Shown here one piece after another: positions 1-11,212 of a DNA stretch of 64,000 nucleotides. Position 1 is the stretch's first letter, and each line of letters begins with the position of its first letter. The DNA comes from Dugong dugon (Eukaryota; Chordata; Mammalia; Sirenia; Dugongidae). A model generated the notes under the pieces. The model did no database searches. It was not told the origin of the DNA and saw only the letters and a program-made list of their open reading frames with translations. The DNA lies in assembly GCA_030035585.1 (NCBI GenBank), contig CM057482.1, forward strand, positions 58,160,828 to 58,224,827, given 5' to 3'. The position numbers and the translations under genes are program-made.

Positions 1-2330
1 CTTCTGTTTATATTTTCTTAGTGGTTACCACAAATAGTACATTAAACAACTTACACTTGCACCAACTTATTTCAGCTAGCTGCCAACATTTAACATATAA
101 ATAACACAGCATTAACATACTAAAACTCTGTTCCTGTTTTGCTCCTCCCTCCCCCCATTCTGTTGTTGGGTTTCCCTTTACATCATTATACATCCTATAT
201 CCGATAGGTTTAATTTGTACTTATTTCTTACGTACTTGATGTTTTATTCCTTGTGGAACTTAACTACTAAGTTTACTCCCCGGAAATACTGTATACTTGG
301 TCCTTATATTTGCCCATGTCATTACTCTTATTGGAGATCTCTTTCTTTTTCTCTCTCTTTTTTCTTTCCCATGTGCATACTTGAGTATTTGTCTAGTGTT
401 CTTTTCTTTCCATCTGAAAAACTCCCTTAAGTCTGGTAGTGACAAATTCTCAAGACTTCTGTTTATTTGGGAATATCTTGACTCCCCTCTTATTTTTTAA
501 TGATAACTTTTCTGGGTAAAGAATTATTGGTTGACAATTGTTTTCTTTCAATATTTTATATCTATTGCTCCATTGTCTTGTGGTGTCCAAGGTTTCTGAT
601 GAGAAATCATCACTAATTCTTATGAAGGACCTGTGATATGTTGTCTTGTACTTTTTTCTCCTTGTCTTTGGTTTTCAGGAATTTTATTACAATAAGTCTT
701 GGTGTAGACCTCTTGTAGTCCTTCTGCATGGAGTTCACCTAACTTCCTGGGGTTGCAGGCTCGATTCCTTATTCAAATCTGGGAATTTCTCTATCATTAT
801 CTATTGGAAAATTCTTTCTTTTTCTTTTCTTTTTTTTTTTTTTTTACTGTCCTATTGTTCTGGAATTCCTAAAATGCTGATGTTGGATTTTGTAATTGAA
901 TCCTACAGCTCCATTTATTTCCTGATCTCCATTAATACGTTTTCTGCATGTTCTTTGCTTTCTTTGAACATATTTAACATTGTTTTCTGGAGGTCCTCTA
1001 TTTTTCCTATTAACTTGGGTCTATCAGAGAAATTTCCACTTCTTCATGATTTTCTTTCAATTGGGCCATCTTCTCCTGTGATCTTGTTTGCTTTATAATT
1101 TTTAGTTAATCTTGGGCCATTTGAGTATCTTCTTGCGATAATCTGGAACTAAGAATTTTCTGTATTTCTAGGAATTTTCCCTCTTTATTTTCACCTTTTT
1201 CCCCTAAGTTCTTCTAGAGGTCACTCTGGTACTTTGGTTCTTCCAGCACTGACTCAGCCATTCTGAGAATGTGTATCTCCCTTCCCTCTTCTGTGGTGGG
1301 ACCTCAGGTATTTATTTTGTTAATATAGGCTTCTACTCTGGCTCCACAGATTTTAGGCAGTTTTAAAAAATTTAAGTCTCTGGGTGACAGCTCTGGGTGG
1401 TTTTGTGGCAGGTTTTTCCTATGGTGTCTGATGTTACTGGAGTGTGAGCTTCCCTCTGCAGTCTGTGTGGTGCAGTGTAGTCTTCCCTATGTGACTGCAA
1501 CACTGAGGCAGGATTTCCTCCTGTCTGTGGCGAGGGTGTGTGGCATTCCCTCTGTGGCTGACTGTTCTGGCATGGGACTTCTCCACTGGCTGTTGGTGAA
1601 AGGGGTGGGGTGTGGCTTTCCCAAGGCTAAAGGTAGTGCTGTGTGTTCTTCCTGTGTGAGAAAGCCCCTAAGAAGGCTGTCCCACAGTGCCTGGTTGTTA
1701 TATAGGGAGCCAGTTGGTTCCTAGTGTGCTGGATGTTTGATGTATATTTCTCACCCTGGCTGATGAAAGGATCTCACAGCTGATCCATGGAGCAGGGTCC
1801 TAGTACACGCCCACCTCTGTTCACAGTGAGATACAATAGTACTCACCCACACCATTTCATCGTCCCTGTTCTCCCTAAGTGCATGTTTGGGCTTCCCTGC
1901 TCCCTGCTCATGAATTCCCACAACCACTTTAATTGGGCTGCGATTTTCTTGGTTTCTAGTTCTACCTCAACCAAGAAGGTGCCTTACCCCTCTTATTGCT
2001 CTTTTCCAAGAAGCAATAGCAGTATCTCTGAGCCTGTCTTGTGTCTTCAACGTAGCTCCCATCTTGTGCTCTTTGTTGATGGATGTGCCAAAATGGCCAC
2101 AGTGAGGCCAGTTGGCAGGTAGAGTACAGGCAGTCAATGAATCTAAGTCTTTCTGTTATCCCTGCTCCATATCTCTCCTGATTCAGGATTCACATTGGTT
2201 CTTTAACACTTCAACTGCTGTCAAGAGTCCTGAAATCTCTGTGCTAATTTTTATTTGTTGTTCACTAGCTTAGTTGTAGGGGAAAGTGAGGGTCTTACTC
2301 TTTATTTCACCCTCTTGCCTCTCCTCCCTC
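1..2330 (-). mobile_element. Old L1 fragment (antisense): ORF1 remnant and 5'UTR
   Basis: Read on the minus strand, the first 300 bases resemble the L1 inter-ORF spacer (the phrase agtggttaccac recurs as gtggttaccatg near 21476 in a better preserved copy). Bases 300 to about 1200 resemble decayed ORF1, with the same order of phrases as the ORF1 regions of the younger L1s at 21721-22840 and 26753-27769. About 1200-2330 is more GC-rich, with TGTG-rich stretches, and fits an L1 5'UTR. No reading frame survives. It is cut by the window edge, so the 3' part is not visible. The plus-strand open frames here (for example 646-1098) are chance frames. Confidence 0.6.
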
Positions 2331-3720
2331 TTCATCCCATAGGTTTTGGTATGTTTTATATCATTTTAATTTGTCTCTAAGTGTTCCCTATTTCTTTCAT
2401 GATTTCTTCTTTGACAAATTTGTTGTTGAATAATTTTAATTTCCCCATACCTATGACTTTTCCAGAGGAGCCCTGGTAGCACAGAGGTTAAGCATTTGAC
2501 TGCTAACTAAAAGGTTGGTGGTTTGAATCCACCAGCTGCTCCATGAGAGAAAGATGTGACAGTCTATTCCATGAAGATTTACAACCTTGGAAATCCTATG
2601 GGGCAGTTCTACTCTGTCCTACAGGGCCACTATGAGTTGGAATTGACTCAACAGCAATGGACTTGATTTTTTCAGGGGTGATTTTTCCAGTTTTTCTTCT
2701 GTTATTGATCTCTTTCTTCATTTCATTGTGGTAAGAGAAGACACTTCGTATGATTTCAATATTTTTATGTTTATTGATACTTACTTTGTGTTCTACCATA
2801 TGGTATATCCTGGAGAATATTCCATGTGCTCTTGAGAAGAATGTGTATTCAGCTTTTGTTGAGTAGAATGTTCCATATATGTCTGCTTTGCCTAGTCAGT
2901 TTATAGTGTTGCTGGAGCCCTCTATTTCCTTATTGATCTTTTGACTAGATATTCAATCCATTATTGAAAGTCTCCAACTATTATTGCATATTCACCTATA
3001 TTTTTCTTTCAATCTGTCAGTGTTTGCTTCATATATTTTAGGGCTATAATGTTAGGTGCGTGTATGTTTATAACTATTATGTATGCTTGAAGATTCATCA
3101 TTTTATTAATATGCAATATCCTTCTATGTCACATAACAGTTTTTTTACATAAAATCTATTTTTTGTGATATGAGTTGAGCCACCCCAGAGCTGTAATTAT
3201 TACTACTTAAATGAAATATATTTTTCCATCCTTTCACTTTCAACCTGTTTGTGTCTTTATATCTAAAGTTAGTCACTTCTACACAAGATATACTTGGATC
3301 ATGGTTTCTTTTTTTTTTTTTTCTTTTAAATCTATTTTGCCAATCTCTGCCTTTTGATTGGAGAGTTTATTCCATTTACATTTAAAGTAATTGCTGATAA
3401 AGGACTTACTTGTACCATTTTTCTCTTTGTTTTCTGTGTGTATTATACATTTTTGTCCCTCATTTCTCCCATTAAGCATCCTAAATGTATGACAATCTGG
3501 TCTGAATTGATATCAACTTAACTTCAATAGCGTACAAAATCTCCATCCCCATACAACTTCACCCTCCCCCTTTTTGTTATTGTTGTTTGCTCTAGGAATT
3601 AAAATAGATATATTTATTTTTCACAATCTACTTACAATACTTACAATAATTACAGTAGTACAGATAAAAAGTAGAAATCTTAAAACTAATTCAATTTACC
3701 TCTCCTCCCCTGTACTTCAT
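2331..3720 (-). mobile_element. Old L1 fragment (antisense): ORF2 endonuclease region and inter-ORF spacer
   Basis: Bases 2700-3480, read on the minus strand, follow the endonuclease part of L1 ORF2. Shared phrases include gagaatattccatgtgct, agaatgtgtattcagc and tctccaactattattg, which recur in the same order at 15600-15850 and 20690-20880. After 3480 the sequence matches the spacer between ORF2 and ORF1. The fragment is interrupted by a SINE at 2466-2682. It does not continue the ORF1/5'UTR fragment to its left, so it is a second copy. Many stops and indels mark it as old. Confidence 0.65.
2466..2682 (+). repeat. Afrotherian tRNA-derived SINE
   Basis: It begins with gagccctggtagcacagagg (box A region), has box B-like ggtttgaatcc, then a body ending in gagttggaattgactcaac, the tail shared with the RTE element in this window. 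It is flanked by ttttccag at 2458-2465 and 2683-2690, a probable target site duplication. It inserted into the old L1 endonuclease fragment. Confidence 0.9.
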
Positions 3721-3728
3721 GATATAGT

Positions 3729-3731
<3 letters not shown>

Positions 3732-3772
<41 letters not shown>
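3732..3772. repeat. (TA)n microsatellite
   Basis: A nearly pure run of TA dinucleotides of about 40 bases, followed by imperfect ATA/CACA repeats to about 3815. Confidence 0.95.
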
Positions 3773-3777
<5 letters not shown>

Positions 3778-4461
3778 AACATATCTATATACACATATAG
3801 ATATATACACACGTATCTTTATACATAACAATTTTTGTTTTAAACTAGTGTATGTTTTATAAAAACAATTAGAAGAAATAAAGTTTGAAAAATCAATGTT
3901 TTTTTTTAACTCAAATATTATTATTTAACATTATTTCAACAATTTTTTCCTGTAAATTCTACCTGTTTCTTCTTTTTCTGAGACCTCACTTTCACATATC
4001 TTGGTGTCTAAAATGTCTCTGAGTCTGTACATTTTTATTTTCAATATTTTTTTCCTTTTTTACTCATAGTAGATAATTTCTATTAATATACTTGCAAGTT
4101 CTCTCCCTCTTTCCTGTGTCATATATATTATTATATTAAGTCTACTTCATGATGGACTTAATTCCAAAGATCAAATGTAAAATATGACAAAACAATATAA
4201 CTGTATTAAGAAATATATGAAATAACCTCACTGAAAAGAGTGGAAGAAAAGGTACTGACTAACTTTGTAACTTAGTGGATTCTGTAAGAGTAAAGGCAGA
4301 ATAATTGTACATAAGCACTACTCTAGTTGACAAAGTTCCCACCCTCATAGATGTGTACAGGTTAACTATTCTGATACTACAATACATGTACACTGGAATT
4401 GAACAATTAAATAAATAGATGATAGATGGGGGGGAGTTTACACACAATCAAGGGAAGGAGG
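3773..4461. other. AT-rich intronic sequence, no gene
   Basis: Mainly AT-rich DNA, possibly the degraded continuation of the L1 spacer and ORF1 to the left. I see no exon, RNA gene or clear repeat boundary. Confidence 0.5.
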
Positions 4462-4941
4462 TGTCTTAGTCATCTAGTGCTGCTCTAACAGAAATACCAC
4501 AAGTGGATGGTTTTAACAAAAAGAGGTTTATTTCTTCACAGTAAGGTAGGCTGAAAGTCCAAATTCAGGGCGTCAGCAACAGGGGAAGGCTTTTTCTCTC
4601 TGTTGGCTTTCTCATCAGTGTTCTCCCAGACTAGGAGCTTCTTGGCGAAGGGACCCCGGTCCAAAGGATGCGCTCTGCTCCCGGCACTGCTTTCTTGATG
4701 GTATGAGATCCTTCTGTCTCATTGCTCACTTCTGTCTTTTATATCTCATGCGATTGCCTCAGGACACAATCCAGTCTTGTAGATCAGGTCCTGCCTTATT
4801 AACACAACTGCCACCCATCCTCCCTCGTTAACATCATAGAGGCAGGTTTACAACATACAGGAAAATCACACAGTACCAGGAATCATGGCCTAGCCAAATT
4901 TATAACACATTTTTTTGGGGGACATAATTCAAACCATGACA
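4462..4941 (-). mobile_element. LTR-like interspersed repeat (MaLR/ERVL-type), antisense
   Basis: A 480-base block bounded by TGTCTTAG and CCATGACA, the TG...CA ends expected of an LTR. It is flanked by ggagg (4457-4461) and ggaag (4942-4946), a possible 5-bp target duplication with one mismatch. The start, with its gctgctctaacagaaatacca phrase and 'gtttatttcttcacag' stretch, resembles the reverse complement of mammalian MLT-type LTR ends. There is no internal retroviral sequence, so it would be a solo LTR. An unrelated non-autonomous repeat is the alternative. Confidence 0.55.
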
Positions 4942-5749
4942 GGAAGCTAGAATGATCCTTAAGGTAACGGAACAGACTTGAAGCCCTCAGTATGAACTCA
5001 TGTTTAGTTTAATATAGATGCAGATGATTACATAGAAAAGTATTTGTGCATAAGTGCAGGTACACAGGTTAGTATACACATATATGTTTCCTTGTTCCCT
5101 CAGATAAGAGGGCCAAACAAATTGCACCCAATAGAAATGACCACATCGAATGTCTGCTAGTGGTTTTTAATATCATGCTCCAATAAAAGGAACCAGGTCT
5201 CTGTAGATAAATGGCTCATTCTAGAACTGGAGTATAAAGTATACAAGAGTTTGGCATATCTCTTAGTGCCATAAAGTAAGGGAGTGCTCAAAACAAACAA
5301 ACAAAAACCCACAATGATGGGGATTATATCAAAGAGTCAAAAGAATCAACTGAAAGAATTCCCAGTGTCCAAAACTGGAATATTTTGAGTCACAAAGTAA
5401 TTAATGTAGAATTGATTTGTAACCCAAAGCATAAAGTAAATAACCCTGAGTGCATACTGATATAAATAGACACTAAATAAATAAATAAATGGGGGAGAAC
5501 AGACAAATATCACATGTAGAAGAACTCCAAAAAAAAAATTATGTGGAGACTGCCTTCAAGGAGATTAAACATAAGTCCCACTCATTAAATGTAGGTTTAC
5601 TCATAGTGACTTCCTTCCAAAGAGTAGAGCATGCAAACAGGGAAAAAGAGTCCTTTACAGGGAAGAAACCTGACAAACACTACCTCAGCCAGGTGATCAG
5701 GGTCAACATAAACAGTGGTAATTCATACCGATAGCATGTACCCTGAATA
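4942..5749. other. Intronic sequence, no gene recognised
   Basis: Contains short A-rich and (AAAT)n stretches (about 5477-5490). The 81-codon open frame at 5489-5734 lacks any family signature and has no plausible splice context. The right part may already belong to the L1 3'UTR described next. Confidence 0.5.
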
Positions 5750-6410
5750 AGTTGTCATGAGAATGGCACATTTGCATCCTTCCTCCTCAAAACTCAATCC
5801 CAATCTAATCATGAGGAAAACAGCAGACAAAAATTGAGGGATATTATATAGCATATTGGCCAGTACTCCTCAAAACTGCCAAGGTCATCAAAAACGAGGA
5901 AAATCTGAGAAGCTATCATAGTCTAGAGGAGCTTAAGGAGACTTGATGACTAAATGAAATATGCAGTCTTGGCTGTGGTCCTGGAATACAAAAACTAAGG
6001 AAATCTGAATAAAGTATGGACTTTAGCTAACGATTATATCATTATTGGTTTCTTAAGTGTGACAAATGTATCATACTAATGTAAGATGCTAATAATAGGA
6101 GAAACTGTATACAATGTCAGAGGCCTGGTGGTGCAGAGGTTAAAGTGCTCAACTGTTAACCAAAAAGTCATGTGTTTGAACCCACTAGCAGATCCATGGG
6201 AGAAAGATGTGGCAGTCTGCTTTCCTAAAGATTTACAGTCTTGTAAACCCTTTGGGGAGTTGGAATCTACTTGACAACAGTGGGTTTGGTTTTGGTTTTG
6301 GGTTTGGAAGTACAAGGCATATAGGAACTCTGTACTACTTTCACAATTTTTCTGTAAACCTGAAACTGTTTTAAAATGAAAGTTTATTTAAAAAATAATA
6401 AAGCATGGAA
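5750..6410 (+). mobile_element. 3' end of an old L1 (L1M-like), sense
   Basis: The phrases gaaatctgaataaagtatgg, gtgacaaatgtatcatact and tttttctgtaaacctgaaac, then an A-rich end, match my memory of the 3'UTR end of old mammalian L1M subfamilies. It is split by a SINE at 6119-6306. No ORF2 sequence precedes it, so it is 5' truncated or its 5' part is unrecognisable. Confidence 0.55.
6119..6306 (+). repeat. Afrotherian tRNA-derived SINE
   Basis: Starts agaggcctggtggtgcagag, with box B-like gtgtttgaacccac, a truncated tail ending in ggaatctacttgacaacag, and a GGTTTT-rich end. It is inserted in the old L1 3'UTR. Confidence 0.9.
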
Positions 6411-8046
6411 GCATGCATTTAGAGTTTATTAAATTGTGCAATGAATTTTAATTGCCCCAATAACAACTGTAATTCTTTTGTTTTCTTATACCACTTCTTT
6501 CAGTAATTATTGAAAGAATAATATTCACAGAGAATATATAGGTAATACATGTATCATAATATATATGATATATTTATATATATATATTTCAGAAATATAC
6601 TGTGTATTTTACCAAGCTGTTTGTATTAACATTCCAAAAGTATTTAGCAACCTGCTACGTCTGATTATTCTAAAGTTAGACATAACTAGTTGGTACTTAC
6701 AAAGGTAGATCCGTAGTTAATGACTTTGGATTCCAGGATAAGTATGGCTTTCTACATAACTTTAGATATCACTTATACTTTAAGGCTGTTGTAAATCTTA
6801 ATGCTTTTTTATTTCCTATGCCTGAATGAAATACCGGCTTAACGTTGGGTCTTGTGCTAAACATTAATCAATAAAATCATTCGTTTTTATGATCTCTACC
6901 CTTCTAATTGAATCCCAGTGAAATCTGCCAACATGGCAGCAGATGTGCTTATTTTAAAATACCAGTTGTCATTTAGTTTTGAGATAAAAAGCTGAACCAT
7001 GCATTACATTCAAGATGTTCTATTTAATGAAAACATTTACAGAAAATGGATATCTTGGCCTTTTGCAATGTTCCACATTTTGTCAAAATGATTAAACTAT
7101 TTTAAAGTGAATTGAAGAACAAACAAATACACTGTTGGTCCAATAAATAGAAGAACCTCTTGTTTCCCTTTTGAGCTACCCTCTTTAAATGTATGATAAT
7201 TTGGGCTATGAATCAAATGTGTGAGAAAGAGAGAAGATGCTGGTGTCCCCTGTGTAACTGACACTTTAGGCTTTGTGGGACATTTGTACAGAGAAAGATT
7301 AGAACAGATCCTCTGAACCTGATTTTTTCCTAAATAATAATCCACGTCAATTCGCTGAATTGAGGATTGTGTCCTGGTGTGCAGAGAAGCAACAATGTGA
7401 AAAGCAATTTTTTAAAGCTGTTACTATAGATACCAGAACACAGACTACTGCTGTAACAGCAGCAAACAGAAATGTTTTCAGGGAAGAAATAAGGAATGGG
7501 AACTGTATCCATAGCAACAGGAATATCTATTGATGTGGGTAGATTATACTTTACCTAATAATATTAATATTAACTGTTAGTAATATTACAGGCTTAAGGA
7601 ATCAAACATGAAAAATGCTTTAATTGAAAATACCACTAAGGTCCAGAGGTAACGCTGTGAATTTTGATGAATGACACTTTTGGAAGCTAAGGGATTACTG
7701 GCTGCTACTAATGTTACCATTTATTTGCTGAGCAATTCAAAGAAAATTCACTTAACTTGTGTGTACCAAAGCCTGTGTCAAATGGATGGGTGCAAGGTAT
7801 AGAATAAGTGAAAATTAGAGGAGCACTGTAAACAACATGAGATTTAGAATGCACGATGGAAGTCTAAACAGAATTGCAAAACTGGATAGCAAAGATCTGA
7901 TTAGAAAGAGAAACATAATTGCTGCAGCATTGTGAGTATATTTTTTGTGTGTAAAAGCTGGAGGGAAGGAAGGACAAGAGCAGTCAGAGGGCAAATGGAA
8001 GAGCTGGAAGACAACTTAGGGATTTCCCATACTAGATTTGCAAGTA
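6411..8046. other. Intronic sequence, no gene recognised
   Basis: Unique-looking AT-rich DNA with a TA-rich patch near 6560-6590. The open frames at 7097-7512 on the minus strand are short and carry no recognisable domain. Confidence 0.5.
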
Positions 8047-8400
8047 GGTGCACATATTTATTGAGCATGTACTATATGCCAGATACTATTTTCAGTATTT
8101 GAAATACATCAGTGATTTAAAAAAAAAAGAAAGAAAGAAAAACATTCCTGACTTCTTGGTGCTACATTCTCCAGGAAAAATAGGCAATAAAAATAAAGAT
8201 AATATATAAGTGTGTGTGTGTGGCAAGTGCTATAAAATAGAAGTAAGCAGGATTCGGGGTGTGAGAGTGGGGTTGTAATTCAAAATATGGTTATCAAGGT
8301 TATCACTGAGCAGGTGACATTGGAGAGAGATAGTCATGTTAATAACTTTGGGGAAAAACATTCCAGTAAGAAGGAAGAGTCCTTTTATGACAATAAACAA
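8047..8400 (+). repeat. L2 LINE 3' fragment
   Basis: The string tttattgagcatgtactata, then tgccagatactattttcag, a phrase for acute size/number (ggcaataaaaataaagat) and gcaggtgacattggagagag follow the order of the ancient L2 3' region. An A/AAAG-rich tract (8118-8141) and a short TG run (8209-8220) lie inside it. The right boundary is uncertain because L1-A begins at about 8504. Confidence 0.6.
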
Positions 8401-8503
8401 TGTCCAGATGATGGCAAAACCAAACCAGAACCCAATGCTTTGTTCTCTGTATCCCATTGTCTCTTCTCTATTGCCCCATCTTAAACAATTATCCACTACT
8501 ATC

Positions 8504-11212
8504 ATTTTTTTATTAATTAATTTTTTATTGTACTTTAGATGAAGGTTTACAGAACAAACTAGCTTCTCATTAAACAATTAGTACACACATTGTTTTGTGG
8601 CATTGGTTACCAACCCCACAACACGTCACCACTCTCCCCTTCTCAACCTTGGGTTCCCATTACCAGCTTTCCTGTCCCCTCCTGCCTTCTAGTCTTTGCC
8701 CCTGGGGTGGTGTACCCCTTTAGTCTCGTTTTGTTTTATGGGCCTGTCTAATCTTTGGCTGAAGGGTTAACCTCAGGAGTGACTTCATTACTGAGCTAAA
8801 AGTGTGTCCAGGGGCCATACTCTTCAGCGTTTCTGCAGTCTCTGTCAGACCAGTAAGTTTGGTCTTTTTTATTTATTTATTTTTTGTGAGTTAGAATTTT
8901 GTTCTACGTTTTTCTCCAGCTCTGTCTGGGACCCTGTATTGTGATCCGTGTCAGAGCAGTCAGTGGTGGCAACCTGGCATCATCTAGTTGTGGTGGACTC
9001 AGTCTGGTGGAGGCTGTAGTACTTGTGGTCTATCAGTCATATGGACTAATCTTTCCCTTTTGTCTTTGGTTTTCTTCATTCTCCCTTGCTGCAGAAGGGG
9101 TGAGACCAGTGGAGTATCTTAGATGGCCACTCAGAAGCTTTTAAGACCCGAGATGCTATTGAAGAAAGTAGAATGTAGAACATTTTCTTTATAAACTGTT
9201 ATGTCAGTTGAGGTAGATGTTCCCCGAGACCATGGACCCCACAACCCTCAGCCCAGTAATTCACTCCCTCAGAGAGTTTGGAAGTGTCCATGGAGCTTCC
9301 ATGACCTTGCCTTGGACAAGTTGTGCTGGCTTCCCCAGTTATTGTGTATTGTCTTACCCGTCACCAAAGTTTCCAATTACCTATTGTGTATTTAGTGTTT
9401 TTCCATCCCTACCCCTCCCCTCCCTTGTAACCATCAAAGATTTTTTCTTTTTGTGTGTAAACCTTTTCATGAATTTTTATACTAATGGTCTCATACAATA
9501 TTAGTCCTTTTGTGAGTGACTTATTTCACTCAGCATAATGCCCTCCAGATTCATCCACGTTGTGTGAGATGGGTCGCAGATTCATCATTGTTCTTTATTG
9601 TTGAGTAGTACAACATTGTGTCTATGTACCATAGTTTGTTTATCCATTTATCTGTTGATGGGCATCTGTGTTGTTTCCATCTATTTGCTATTGTGAACCA
9701 TGCTGCAGTGAACATGGGTGTGCATATGTCTATTCACGTGATGATTATTTCTCTAGGGTATATTCCTAGCAGTGGAATTGCTGGATCATATGGTATTTCT
9801 ATTTCTAGCTTTCTAAGGAAGCGCCATATAGTTTTCCAAACTGATTGTACTATTTTGCATTCCCACCAATAGCGCGTAAGAGTTCAATCTCCCCGCAGCC
9901 TCTCCAACATTCGTTATTTTCTGTTTTTTTTATTCCTACCAGTAATGCAGGGTGAGATGGTATCTCGTTGTGGTTTTGATTTGCATTTCTCTAATGGCTA
10001 GTGGTCAGCAGCATTTCCTCTGTGTCTGTTAGTCTCTTGAAAGTCTTCTTTGGTGAAGGGTCTGTTCATTTCCTTTACCCATTTTTTAATTGAATTATCT
10101 GTCTCTTGTTGTAGAGGTGTTGGATTTTCCTGTAGATTTTATAGATTAGACCTTTGCAGAATTTGTCATAGCTAAAATTTTTTTCCTAGTATGTAGGTTC
10201 TCTTTTTCCTCTTTTGGTGAAATCTTTTGATGAGCATAAATGTTCAATTTTTAGAAGATCCCCTAGCTTATGTTCTGGAGTTTGTATGTTGTTAATTATG
10301 GTTTGTATCCTGTTAGGGCCTCTAGTGTTGATCCTATTTTTCTTTTATGATCTTTATAATTTTTGGTTTTGTATTTAGGTCTTTGATATGTTTTGAATTA
10401 GTTTTTGTGTACGCTGTGTTGTATGGGTCTTGTTTCATTTTTGCAGATAGGCATCCAGTTTTGCCAGCACCATTTGTGAAAAAGACTGTGTGTTCCCCAT
10501 TTGATGGACTTTGGGCCGTTGTCGAAGATCGGGTGACTGTAGGTGGATGGATTTACATCCGGGTTCTCAATTCTGTTGCATTGGTTAAATGTATCTGTTG
10601 TTGTACCAGTACCAGGCTGTTTTGACTATTGTAGTTGTATAGTAGGTTCTGAGGTCAGGTTGTGGGAGTCCTCCTACTTTCTTCTTCTTCTTCTTCAATA
10701 GTGCCTCTTCCCTTTCCATATAAAGCTAATGATTAGTTTTTCCATCTCTTTAAATAATGATATTGGCATTTGGATTGATATTGCATTGTATGTGTAGATT
10801 GCTTTGGGTAGAATTGACATTTTCACAATGTTAAGTCTACCTATCTGTGACTGTGCTATATTTTTCCATTTATGTAGGTCTCTTTTGGTTTCTTCCAGTA
10901 GAGTTTTGTGGTTTTCTATGTATAGGTCTTATACATCCCTGATTAGATTTATTCCTAAGTATTTTACTTTTTTTTAGGGACTATTATAAATGATATTGTT
11001 TTCCTGATTTCCTTTTCATCGTTCTCTTTATTGGTGTATAGGAATCCAACTGATTTTTGTTTGTTTATCTTATATCCTGCTCCTCTGCTGAATCTTTCTA
11101 TTAGTTCCAGTAGGTTTCCCATGGAGTCGTTTGAGTTTTCTATGTATAGCATCATATCATCCCCAAATAGGGACAGTTTTACTTCACTACCAGTTTGGAT
11201 GCCCTTTATTTC
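8504..11212 (-). mobile_element. L1-A part 1: 3'UTR and 3' half of ORF2 (antisense)
   Basis: The 3' end is marked by a T-rich run at 8504-8528. The 3'UTR fills about 8529-9476. The ORF2 stop on the minus strand lies at 9477-9479, ending in residues MRPLV. The C-terminal and reverse transcriptase parts of ORF2 follow in many broken frames; the fragment at 10964-11155 encodes [20 protein letters not shown], equivalent to the residues after the polymerase catalytic motif. The copy stops at 11212 within ttggatgccctttatttc, where L1-B is inserted. It resumes at 13895. Confidence 0.9.

Noticed and set aside
646-1098. 150-codon plus-strand open frame
   Set aside because: It is the complement of decayed L1 ORF1, T-rich (hence Phe/Leu/Ser-rich) and without any domain.
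1431-2122. Two plus-strand frames of 97 and 111 codons
   Set aside because: They fall in the GC-richer L1 5'UTR on the wrong strand, with no recognisable protein motif or splice context.
3732-3815. Origin-like or regulatory AT-rich site
   Set aside because: A plain TA microsatellite; nothing beyond base composition supports a function.
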